Assembly: GCF_030813115.1 (NCBI RefSeq)
Contig: NZ_JAUSTY010000009.1
Coordinates: 113,440 to 177,439 of the forward strand
DNA length: 64,000 bases
Reading direction: 5' to 3'
Origin: Bacillus horti
GTDB taxonomy: Bacteria; Bacillota; Bacilli; Caldalkalibacillales; JCM-10596
Of this stretch, positions 54,217-62,135 are shown piece after piece. A program made the position numbers and the translations under genes. Below the pieces are notes generated by a model. That model had not been told where the DNA came from. It saw only the letters and a program-made list of their open reading frames with translations, and made no database searches. The first letter of the stretch is position 1, and every line of letters starts with the position of its first letter.

Positions 54217-54262
54217 GAAAGAAGATTATTCAACATTACGTTAGAATAATCTTCTTTCTTTC
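54217..54262 (+). terminator. Strong rho-independent terminator after the lysin gene
   Basis: GAAAGAAGATTATTC (54217-54231) pairs perfectly with GAATAATCTTCTTTC (54244-54258), followed by TTTCT. It separates the tail core from the receptor-binding/fibre genes. Confidence 0.8.
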
Positions 54263-54295
54263 TATAATGAAGTATGAAAAGAAGGTGATTAAGCT

Positions 54296-54760
54296 ATGAA
54301 GAACTTTATGAACACAAATGAAGTCTTTCCTATATTGGATATGATCAACAGGGAAAGAAATAAAAAGAATGGAATTCATCTAAGTGGTATTGGGGGCTAT
54401 GCTGATCAAAATAATGATTATATCACTGATGCGTGGCAAATTGAGAGCCTTGAGATCATTAGAGACGCCGAGAATGAAGTAGATCCCCATGTCATAAGTC
54501 AGGTTGCTATTGCATACCGAAACGGTGCCTCTGAAATGATTACTCTAAAAAGAGGTTTAACACCCCCTATAGATAGCAATTTACCAGATAGTGACTATAT
54601 TAATCACATCTTAATTAGAGAAGTTGTTATTGAAACAAGCTATCAATTGGGAACTAGCGTGATACAAGCTAAAATACTCAGGGAAAATGATTTTGGTTCT
54701 ATACAAAGAGTAGAGCTGGAGTATGATGATGAGCATATTCAACATTCTCACACAGAATAG
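54296..54760 (+). CDS. Hypothetical tail-tip protein, 154 residues
   Basis: AGAAGGTG lies 9 nt before the ATG. The product begins MKNFMNTNEVFPILDMINRE and shows a beta-rich core (DAWQIESLEIIRDAENEVDP, VAIAYRNGASEMITLKRGL). No family recognised. It is the first gene after the terminator and lies before the fibre-like set, so it may connect the tip to the fibres. Nothing in the sequence decides this. Confidence 0.6.
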   Translation: MKNFMNTNEVFPILDMINRERNKKNGIHLSGIGGYADQNNDYITDAWQIESLEIIRDAENEVDPHVISQVAIAYRNGASEMITLKRGLTPPIDSNLPDSDYINHILIREVVIETSYQLGTSVIQAKILRENDFGSIQRVELEYDDEHIQHSHTE

Positions 54761-54773
54761 GAAGGTGAATTAA

Positions 54774-55208
54774 TTGAGCTTTGGTGCAAATGTAATTGTT
54801 GGTGGAGAGTTAGAAAGAGTTGGTCGACTACAAAGTGGACGTTTAGATCACCCCTTCATGCCCCTGAAAACTGTTCCTTACATAAAAGGAGTTTTATTAG
54901 AGGTACCTGGAATGGTAGGGGAATATGATATACACTTTGTTCCTGAATTTGATATTGAGCTCATATCAATAGCGGTGGGAGCAAGTGAATATCATCCGAA
55001 GGATCATTGGAGTGTATTTATTAATCAGGATGAGCCGAAAAACTACATTTTTGATGAAATCTACACAAAGGATTTACCAGAGGGAGCCTACCTGATGGCT
55101 GTAAAGGTCGTAGAAAAAAATGTTCCCATTACGTTTAGATTCAATAATGAAGGTGGCAAAGCAAAGTATGTGTGGATTAATTTTCAATGCTTAAGAGATG
55201 AAGATTAG
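54774..55208 (+). CDS. Hypothetical tail-tip protein, 144 residues
   Basis: The start is a TTG at 54774 with GGAAGGTG 7 nt upstream; no ATG lies close by. The product begins MSFGANVIVGGELERVGRLQ and is beta-rich (VPGMVGEYDIHFVPEFDIEL). It lies 13 bp after the previous gene. The size and beta composition fit a small baseplate, collar or fibre-connector protein, but no family was recognised. Confidence 0.6.
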   Translation: MSFGANVIVGGELERVGRLQSGRLDHPFMPLKTVPYIKGVLLEVPGMVGEYDIHFVPEFDIELISIAVGASEYHPKDHWSVFINQDEPKNYIFDEIYTKDLPEGAYLMAVKVVEKNVPITFRFNNEGGKAKYVWINFQCLRDED

Positions 55209-55227
55209 AGATGAGGGGTGAGGAATA

Positions 55228-56580
55228 ATGCCTTGGGTTGAGGAGGAAATTGAGCATTCAAAGTTCTTAGATACATTTTGGTGGAAGATCTTACGGCGCT
55301 TTAAAGACCCCGAAGAGAACTATTGGTGGCAAAATTTTAACGAAGATATCGATAAGGTTGAAATATATAAAATTTCCTTTGAGAGAGGGCTATTAGTCAA
55401 CAGAGGTGGTAGATTGCAGCCCCCCTCTACAGCAAGGAATGGGAATATATGTGTAACAAGACACATCATTATGAGGCGATGGGATAATGAATTTTTGGGA
55501 CTAGCTCAATCAACGGGAGCTATTCGTGTTAGCTCGAGGGAGCTTCCAGTAAATCAAGATGAATGGCTACGCTGGAGTATCAACTTTTATAATAATACAG
55601 CTGCTTATACGACTGTCTATGCTTATACCATGGATAATTACGAAGGCTATACACATTTCTTAGATGAGGCAAATAATCCTAGACCAGTAACTATTTTAAG
55701 TCACGACTCTGGTAAAGGGGTTCTGCTAGCTAGCCTAGATATTGAACATTATAATGAGAATTTACAATTCCCCAAAATGATGCAATCTCCTATTGTAACC
55801 CTTCGATTAAATGAGGAAGAAGGAGAGCTTTCAACGATTGGTGGGAAAATGATAAGGACAAATACAAACTGGTGGGATGACTCGATTATTAGGGTTAAGG
55901 GAAACATTACTGAACGGTCTATGTTTTTGACTTTCCAGACAGATTCTGCGCCTACCTGGCAGAATAACTTAGTGACCACTGTCCCACTATTCTTTGGGAA
56001 TATCATACATTCTGAAAATAATAGTAGCATGATAGGCATGTTTGGAGGAACTCAGGTCCCATCACATTTTGATTACGATAACCTACAAGAATCAACGTCC
56101 ATCATGCAGCCAATAAATAGAAATTATGTCCATTATCCCTCCAATGGAATCGATTCAATTATGGTGAAAAGATCAAAATACGGAGCAAGGTATCAATCAC
56201 ACTTTTTAAGATGGAATGCTCCGGCTAATGAAATGCCTCCTACAAGGTCCGAAACTAGGGGGGATCGGGTGAACAGAAAGTATCCAAGATCTTGGAACTA
56301 TTTAAGAGAGGGTTATTATCAATATGATTTCCATCCTTCTAGATATTCGGATACTTTACACTCTTCTAGAGCCTATGTTGTGCACCCTGAAGATGGGGTA
56401 TTAGGGTATATTCCAGCTATTATTTTAACCCCATCAATTAATATGTCAGAGGGTGAAACCCTACAGCTTCCTCATTACTGTATAGATTGTCAGGAGGAGT
56501 ATATCCACCCTGTTCCTGAAGAGCCAGTCATTACCCCTTGGGAGCCTCCTCCAGACTCCAGAATACTTTCACTTAGCTAA
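55228..56580 (+). CDS. Fibre-like protein 1 (paralogue with 58514 and 60281)
   Basis: 450 residues; AGGGGTGAGG before the ATG. Residues about 1-180 are unique. Residues about 180-400 share a conserved core with the 58514 product: MMQSPIVTLRLNEEEGELST and TVPLFFGNIIHSEN, then YPSNGIDSIMVKRSKYGARY, NEMPPTRSE and YVVHPEDGVLGY. The C-terminus ends in a Pro/Cys-rich stretch and lacks the GxSPLxKxPGT motif found at the same place in 58514. That motif occurs in the separate 57042 gene, suggesting a mosaic or split. It is likely a receptor-binding or fibre component. Confidence 0.55.
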   Translation: MPWVEEEIEHSKFLDTFWWKILRRFKDPEENYWWQNFNEDIDKVEIYKISFERGLLVNRGGRLQPPSTARNGNICVTRHIIMRRWDNEFLGLAQSTGAIRVSSRELPVNQDEWLRWSINFYNNTAAYTTVYAYTMDNYEGYTHFLDEANNPRPVTILSHDSGKGVLLASLDIEHYNENLQFPKMMQSPIVTLRLNEEEGELSTIGGKMIRTNTNWWDDSIIRVKGNITERSMFLTFQTDSAPTWQNNLVTTVPLFFGNIIHSENNSSMIGMFGGTQVPSHFDYDNLQESTSIMQPINRNYVHYPSNGIDSIMVKRSKYGARYQSHFLRWNAPANEMPPTRSETRGDRVNRKYPRSWNYLREGYYQYDFHPSRYSDTLHSSRAYVVHPEDGVLGYIPAIILTPSINMSEGETLQLPHYCIDCQEEYIHPVPEEPVITPWEPPPDSRILSLS

Positions 56581-56587
56581 CCATGAA

Positions 56588-56785
56588 ATGGGGCATTATT
56601 GTCATTACAACTCAGTTTCACTACAAAGATGGCAGGAGATTCAAGCAATCGATAGAGATAAATATGGAGAGTACACCCCTCTAAGTACAGAAGATTTGAA
56701 ATATATAGAAATAAATCTTAGTGAATATGCACATTGGTGGTTTCCGATTGAATTTGTAGCGGAAGGGAGGAAAAGAAATGATTAA
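56588..56785 (+). CDS. Small hypothetical protein, 65 residues
   Basis: The product begins MGHYCHYNSVSLQRWQEIQA and is rich in aromatic residues (ending AHWWFPIEFVAEGRKRND). RBS quality is low; it lies 7 bp after fibre gene 1 and overlaps the next gene by 8 nt, so coupling is likely. No family recognised. Confidence 0.45.
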   Translation: MGHYCHYNSVSLQRWQEIQAIDRDKYGEYTPLSTEDLKYIEINLSEYAHWWFPIEFVAEGRKRND

Positions 56786-56984
56786 AATAGCAGCTTGTTC
56801 ATTATGTAAGCATTTACTGACAAAAAGAGGAGAAGTCCCAAAGTGTAAGGCTTTCCCAAATGGTATTCCAGATGTTATTACTACAGGTGATGAGTTCCAT
56901 CTTGAGCCGTTTGAAGGCGATGGAGGAATCCAATATGAAAGGCTTGATGAAAGTAGAGATTTCAGGCGTATTTTTAATTTGTAA
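56778..56984 (+). CDS. Small conserved Cys-containing protein, 68 residues
   Basis: GGGAGGA lies 8 nt before the ATG. The product (CSLCKHLLTKRGEVPKCKAF, then NGIPDVITTGDEFHLEPFEG, then GDGGIQYERL) matches a widespread family of small bacterial proteins of the pattern CxxCxxL...CKAFPxGIP...PxxGDxGIxxE. Their role is unknown to me; they occur inside many accessory clusters. It starts 8 nt inside the previous gene. Confidence 0.6.
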   Translation: MIKIAACSLCKHLLTKRGEVPKCKAFPNGIPDVITTGDEFHLEPFEGDGGIQYERLDESRDFRRIFNL

Positions 56985-57041
56985 TCATAGGTAAAAATAA
57001 GTTAGTGGCTTTGCATGTAGCTGGATAGATGAGGAGGTCAT

Positions 57042-58340
57042 TTGAAATTGAATATTAAGAAGGCGGTATTACCCCAGCTACTTTACCCTTCTAAGGGGTA
57101 TGGTTCAAACACTTCTACTCTTATTGCAGGAGTAAGGTGGTGGAATGAAACTTACGAAGAGGCTAGTAGATTTACAAAGGGTGGAGAAGTTTTATCCTAT
57201 CATGAAGAAATTCCAATTAGGGTTATTGATGCTTGTATAGATCCTACACCAGAGTTGGAGGTCTTTGTAAATAAAGCATTACAGAACCTTGCATTTGTAA
57301 ATGTAAGTATTAGATATCTAAAAAATAATAGAGTTATAGAAGAAAAAATTCATGTAGATGTTTCATCCCCCCATCCAGAGGATTCTAATATTAATATTAT
57401 TGGTCCTATTAAGCTGCATACAAAGGATTTAGGTAAGGAATCTTCTTATTATGATTTTTCGCAGATGTCTGGAGAAGGGTTATATGAAATTGTTGTTTTG
57501 GCCTATGACAACAATGGGGATTATATAACTTTACGAGTTCCCTTTAAATTTATTAACTTAAATTCCAATAAGGAGAAGAAACACAAAATAGAAGAATATT
57601 ATTATACCTTAATTGAAGGGGCTTCACCCTTAAGTAAGAAACCAGGAACACATTATAGAGCTGCAGGCGTAGGAATTCTAAAGAAAAGTGCATGTGGGAG
57701 CCGAATGATGACTAAGCCTAGTGCTCCAATAAGTAATCCTTCACAATATCCTATTATAGAATCTCCACTATTTGCACCCTGTGCGCTACTTGTTTCACCT
57801 AGTCATCAGAATTGCTTTGTAGGAGATACTGTTTCATTTTCCTTTTCTCATGGTAATGACTCAGGTGTTGCTTTAATGGAAGTAGACTTTGATAGTGATA
57901 AATTAGATCAAATTGGTGAGCGTAGCTTTTTGGTTAAAGAGGCAGGGGTATATGCTTTTCAATTTACCGCATTATATAACAATAATCAGGAATGTAAATC
58001 ACAGGTTGTATATATTGAAGCTCAGCACCAGCCTATACCTACTAGAAGGTGTGGAGAGCATATTAGTGGTGGACAGGGATATGCTAATTACCAGTTTTAC
58101 ATGGGCACTCAAGCTGGTAGAGTAACGGTCACTTACGATTTTTATAGTGCTCCTGATAACATGGATATCTACGATTCTCATGGAAATAGATTAGCAACAA
58201 CCGGCTATATTACAGATACTCAAGGTAGTCCAATAGTTCTCAATTATGAGCCTAGTATGGGGAATTTAATTGTAATTATGAATGATGGTGTATCAGGGAG
58301 CTTATGGGAATATAGAATTAGCTGCCCTGTTCCATGGTAG
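57042..58340 (+). CDS. Fibre/adhesin-like protein with Ig-like domain and shared motif
   Basis: 432 residues from the TTG at 57042, with GAGGAGGTC 4-5 nt upstream. N-terminal part (about 1-190) is beta-rich with a wall-facing look (VRWWNETYEEASRFTKGGEV). At about 195-215 it carries the motif ASPLSKKPGTHYRAAGVGIL, which is nearly the same as in the 58514 product (SPLTKRPGTAYRPMGLGIF). An Ig/PKD-like domain (about 245-330) and a CUB-like C-terminus (about 345-432, VTYDFYSAPDNMDIYDSHGN) follow. The layout suggests that it is the separated C-terminal half of a fibre paralogue. Confidence 0.5.
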   Translation: MKLNIKKAVLPQLLYPSKGYGSNTSTLIAGVRWWNETYEEASRFTKGGEVLSYHEEIPIRVIDACIDPTPELEVFVNKALQNLAFVNVSIRYLKNNRVIEEKIHVDVSSPHPEDSNINIIGPIKLHTKDLGKESSYYDFSQMSGEGLYEIVVLAYDNNGDYITLRVPFKFINLNSNKEKKHKIEEYYYTLIEGASPLSKKPGTHYRAAGVGILKKSACGSRMMTKPSAPISNPSQYPIIESPLFAPCALLVSPSHQNCFVGDTVSFSFSHGNDSGVALMEVDFDSDKLDQIGERSFLVKEAGVYAFQFTALYNNNQECKSQVVYIEAQHQPIPTRRCGEHISGGQGYANYQFYMGTQAGRVTVTYDFYSAPDNMDIYDSHGNRLATTGYITDTQGSPIVLNYEPSMGNLIVIMNDGVSGSLWEYRISCPVPW

Positions 58341-58513
58341 TAAAACATTAATCATGTTATGGAATAGAGAAGAATGCCTATAATGAATGTGCTGCTCGTT
58401 TCTAGCAACTATTTCGTTTAGTGAAACGACTGCTATAGAGAGCAATGTTAATGGACTTTCCAAGTTCAGTACATCTTTCTAAGAAAAAAAATAAAAGAAA
58501 AGAGGGTGTTTTA

Positions 58514-60262
58514 ATGCCTTTTATTGATACAACGCCTGCTCTATCTGAGTATAAAATTAAAGAGGGCAATGTTCAGGAAGCATTAGGAAAGCTACTTGAG
58601 GCTCAAGGTTGGACCATTGCTTTAACCTTTAAAAAGGCTGTAACAACAGCTCACTTCTTATCTAACGGTCATCCTGAGAGTGCAAGGCATAATGAAATTT
58701 TTGCCGTAGCGCAGCATTATATTTATCAAAATGCTAAAGGAAAAATGTTGGGCTTAGCAATAGCGGCTGAGTTCACAGAGTTTACCAATCACCATATGGG
58801 AGTTCCTTTCTATAACATGATGGGGGGAACTACTGAGCAAAAAAATAGTATGATTACATGGCTTGTAAACAAATTTGAAGATAACAAAGTCAATACCTCC
58901 TTATATTACTATATGGTTGAGGAACTTCCAGAAATCGAAAATGAAACTACACTTCTTGTTCCCTACGGGGGTTCTAATATCAATGATTCCGATCCTAACA
59001 ATCCATACAGACCAACGGACGCTGATACAATTTTACGTATGGCGCTTGATTGTGAGGTTGTGGAAACTGATTATGCTACTTCTAGTCAAGGCTCTCTATA
59101 TATTAAGAGAGCAGATCCAATGATAATGCAATCCCCAATTGTTAAGAGTTCACTTAGACCAAACTTTACTGAGGATGTTAGTCACCCATTTATGAGAACA
59201 AACTGGTGGGAAGATAGTGAGATTTCGCTAAGGGGCTATATTGACAGCGAAAACATCTTTGTCGTGCTACAGGCTGATAATGTACCTGCATGGGAAAATA
59301 ATATTATACCAACTGTACCCTTGTACTTTGGAAATATTGTACCTCTTGATAAAGGAGATGAAGAGGTAGCATTATTTGCAGGTACTGTACCTCCAGGTAC
59401 AAATGAAGATCAGGTGGCTACGTATGATTTTGATGGTATTGTAAGAGGCGGAGATCGAATTATGCCAATTTTAAAAAATTATCCCCGTCATCCTTCAAAT
59501 GGTGTAGATACGGTCATGCTTAGTCGCTCTAAATTTGGTGCGCGCTATCAGGAGTACTTCTTATCGTGGAATGCAGCTCCTAATGAAATGCCTCCTGCTA
59601 GACAAGGTGTAAATGGAAGGAAGAAATACCAAAGAGCATACCAAAATTTTGATACTACAAATTACAAGTTTCAATTTAATCCCTCTAGATACTCGAATAA
59701 GATCCATACTTCTAGAATTTATGTTGTGCATCCAGAAGAAGGGGTTAGAGGACATTTGAATCACTCTATTGGCTTGAATTCAACGAACTTCAGTGCTGGA
59801 AAGCTTCGTGTGCGCAAAGAAAATTGCCCTGATAAAATCTTTGACGTTTATAAATATGTGCCTATCAGTGGATTATCTCCTCTGACAAAGAGACCAGGTA
59901 CAGCGTATAGACCGATGGGATTAGGAATTTTTGAATCTGAAGTTAATACGGGTGAAAAGACTGTTCAAGTCAATGCTAAAAACACAGTTCAACCAGCAGA
60001 ACCTGTCGATGTGAGAATAGAAAGTCACTCCAGTGGAACAGTAACACTTTCCTGGACTAATCCATCTGAAGATGGCTTTCAAAGTATTAATATTTACCTC
60101 GATTCAAGCGAGGAGAAATATGCCTCAGGTGTAACAGCAGTAAACGAGTATCTAATTTCAGGACTTACAAGTGGGGACAAACACACAGTTACCATAAAAG
60201 CTGTTGACATAAATGGTAATGAGTCTATAGGTATAACTACAGAAGAAGTAACAGTACTTTAA
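58514..60262 (+). CDS. Fibre-like protein 2 with C-terminal fibronectin type III domain
   Basis: 582 residues from ATG 58514 (AGAGGGTG 6 nt upstream); an in-frame ATG at 58445 has no RBS. Residues about 1-215 differ from the paralogue at 55228, while about 215-420 share its core (IMQSPIVKSSLRPNF, TVPLYFGNIVPLDKGD, HPSNGVDTVMLSRSKFGARY, NEMPPARQGVNG, YVVHPEEGVRGH). The motif SPLTKRPGTAYRPMGLGIF lies at about 455-475. The C-terminus (about 500-582) is an FN3 domain (VTLSWTNPSEDGFQSINIYL). It is likely a receptor-binding or decorating fibre protein. Confidence 0.6.
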   Translation: MPFIDTTPALSEYKIKEGNVQEALGKLLEAQGWTIALTFKKAVTTAHFLSNGHPESARHNEIFAVAQHYIYQNAKGKMLGLAIAAEFTEFTNHHMGVPFYNMMGGTTEQKNSMITWLVNKFEDNKVNTSLYYYMVEELPEIENETTLLVPYGGSNINDSDPNNPYRPTDADTILRMALDCEVVETDYATSSQGSLYIKRADPMIMQSPIVKSSLRPNFTEDVSHPFMRTNWWEDSEISLRGYIDSENIFVVLQADNVPAWENNIIPTVPLYFGNIVPLDKGDEEVALFAGTVPPGTNEDQVATYDFDGIVRGGDRIMPILKNYPRHPSNGVDTVMLSRSKFGARYQEYFLSWNAAPNEMPPARQGVNGRKKYQRAYQNFDTTNYKFQFNPSRYSNKIHTSRIYVVHPEEGVRGHLNHSIGLNSTNFSAGKLRVRKENCPDKIFDVYKYVPISGLSPLTKRPGTAYRPMGLGIFESEVNTGEKTVQVNAKNTVQPAEPVDVRIESHSSGTVTLSWTNPSEDGFQSINIYLDSSEEKYASGVTAVNEYLISGLTSGDKHTVTIKAVDINGNESIGITTEEVTVL

Positions 60263-60280
60263 AATAGGGAAGGTGATTAC

Positions 60281-62113
60281 ATGATTAATCAAGATGGTTT
60301 TTTCGACGAAACTTTATCTGTTCAGTTAATGCCTCAGGAGTTAGAGGAATTATTTAATGAAGCTGGTTGGAAAACAACAGCTAAATACCGCGTATTTCAC
60401 CCTTTACAAGGGGATAGCTATAGAAAGAAATTTGGAGAGGTCAGGCTATTTAGTTCTACGGGTAGTGATGAGAAAAAGAGAAACTTCGGCTTTATTAGTG
60501 GATACGGTGGAAAAGTTACACCAGTCGGAGAAGAGCCTATCATTTCTAAAAACTCATTTTTAGGTGAGCTTGAGGAAATAGAAGGATCAAATGGTTTGAA
60601 GTTTAAATTCAAAGTATTTCCAGTTCTTAATCACTCTGTTCTAATCTATGACGAGCAGGATGCATTGTTAGATGAAGCTAGTTATACGGTAGATGGTGAA
60701 AATGGTGAGGTTACATTTACCTCGGCTCCAGATAAAAAGCTAGTAGCTACTTTTGCTCTGACCGATAACGCACCTGAAATGACTAAACGTCTTTGGTTCT
60801 TTACATTTGAGGATTTCCGTCCGGAAAGATCTATTTTTAATAGCGAAGGATTAGAAATTAGTCGATTACAAGATCCAATTAATGGGCAGTATCATTTTCC
60901 TCTTAAATCCGGAGAAAGTCTTAAGCATGACACGGTAGTCCTTTATAGCGGAAGAATAGGTGCTGGTGGAAGTGGACAGGTCATACCTACAGAATCCTAT
61001 ACGATAGACTATGCCCAAGGTAGTGTTTCCTTTGAATCCACGTATACTGTACCTCCTGTTATTTATGCAGACTATACAACGTTTATGTCTGCTGACGATG
61101 ATGACTTCGGAGATTTATTAGTTCCGGATTTTAAGTCCCATGATCCTGAAGAATTGGCTGGGGCAGCTTATTCAGGTCTAAGGCTTATCTTCCCATCTAT
61201 TCCTACAGCCGTTTCTTTTATACCTGATGATGAATATGGTTTAGGATGGGGGAGAAGCTCCCAAATTTATGTGTGGGGTAACGCCTCAGTTGATCGAATT
61301 ATTTCTTATTTTCGTGTAGACCCTGCTCCAGATCCGGAGAAAACATATTTTGCACCTTTATACATTGGTAGACTTTCGACAATAGGTAAAGAGCCAAGGC
61401 TAAATAATGCACTTATTGGTGGAAGTCGAGGCAAAGATCAAATTGAGTATGTCAGTGGGTTAAAGCTAGGAAGAAATGTTGTAGACTACGGTCCAAACAC
61501 CTCTAACGGTAATACTAGTGTAATGCTCCAACAATCCGTAGGCGGTGCTATGTATCAGAAGTATTATTTATCCTTTATCACTCATGATGCCGAAGCTGAT
61601 AGAACCAATGAATCACGCTTCAACCCTTCTGTATATAGTGGGAAATATCACATTTCACCAATGTACATTGTTCATCCATCAGATGGCTATGTTGGGAGAT
61701 TAGATGAGGTTTATGCGATTCATCCTAAGAATATATCTCAGCTAGATGAGCTTGAAGTTACGGAGAAAGCAAAAGATGAACATCTTGGAAATGGAGATGG
61801 GACAAACAAAGTGTTCCATTTATTCCATAAGCCTGTGTTAGATGAGGAGTTTAGAATTCAATTAGTCAGTGACGATGGCTGTAGCTATTTAGATGCAGAT
61901 AGTGGAGGGTTTACTATCCATGCTGAGGATGGCACAAAGTTGATTGAGCTAGAATCTGCTCCTGAGCGTGACGTAGAAGTGTATGTTACCTACAATTACA
62001 ATCAAGTTTATCGTTTTACGTTAGCTGACACCCCAACTACTCCGTTTCGATTAGCCAATATGACCCCATATAATCCTATTGGGCTTGGGTTTTTGAAGGA
62101 GAATATCAATTAA
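60281..62113 (+). CDS. Fibre-like protein 3 (distant paralogue)
   Basis: 610 residues; GGAAGGTG before the ATG. The core (about 290-480) is distantly related to 55228 and 58514: IGRLSTIGKEPRLNNALIGG, SVMLQQSVGGAMYQKYYLSF, RFNPSVYSGKYHISPMYIVH, PSDGYVGRL. The first 270 residues include two beta modules (DEQDALLDEASYTVDGENGE, SYTIDYAQGSVSFESTYTVP) that resemble repeated phage structural beta domains. The last 100 residues carry another such module and end NPIGLGFLKENIN, recalling the GLGI motif of the others. Probably part of the receptor-binding complex. Confidence 0.55.
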   Translation: MINQDGFFDETLSVQLMPQELEELFNEAGWKTTAKYRVFHPLQGDSYRKKFGEVRLFSSTGSDEKKRNFGFISGYGGKVTPVGEEPIISKNSFLGELEEIEGSNGLKFKFKVFPVLNHSVLIYDEQDALLDEASYTVDGENGEVTFTSAPDKKLVATFALTDNAPEMTKRLWFFTFEDFRPERSIFNSEGLEISRLQDPINGQYHFPLKSGESLKHDTVVLYSGRIGAGGSGQVIPTESYTIDYAQGSVSFESTYTVPPVIYADYTTFMSADDDDFGDLLVPDFKSHDPEELAGAAYSGLRLIFPSIPTAVSFIPDDEYGLGWGRSSQIYVWGNASVDRIISYFRVDPAPDPEKTYFAPLYIGRLSTIGKEPRLNNALIGGSRGKDQIEYVSGLKLGRNVVDYGPNTSNGNTSVMLQQSVGGAMYQKYYLSFITHDAEADRTNESRFNPSVYSGKYHISPMYIVHPSDGYVGRLDEVYAIHPKNISQLDELEVTEKAKDEHLGNGDGTNKVFHLFHKPVLDEEFRIQLVSDDGCSYLDADSGGFTIHAEDGTKLIELESAPERDVEVYVTYNYNQVYRFTLADTPTTPFRLANMTPYNPIGLGFLKENIN

Positions 62114-62135
62114 TTACGAAAGGTAGGTGGTGGAA

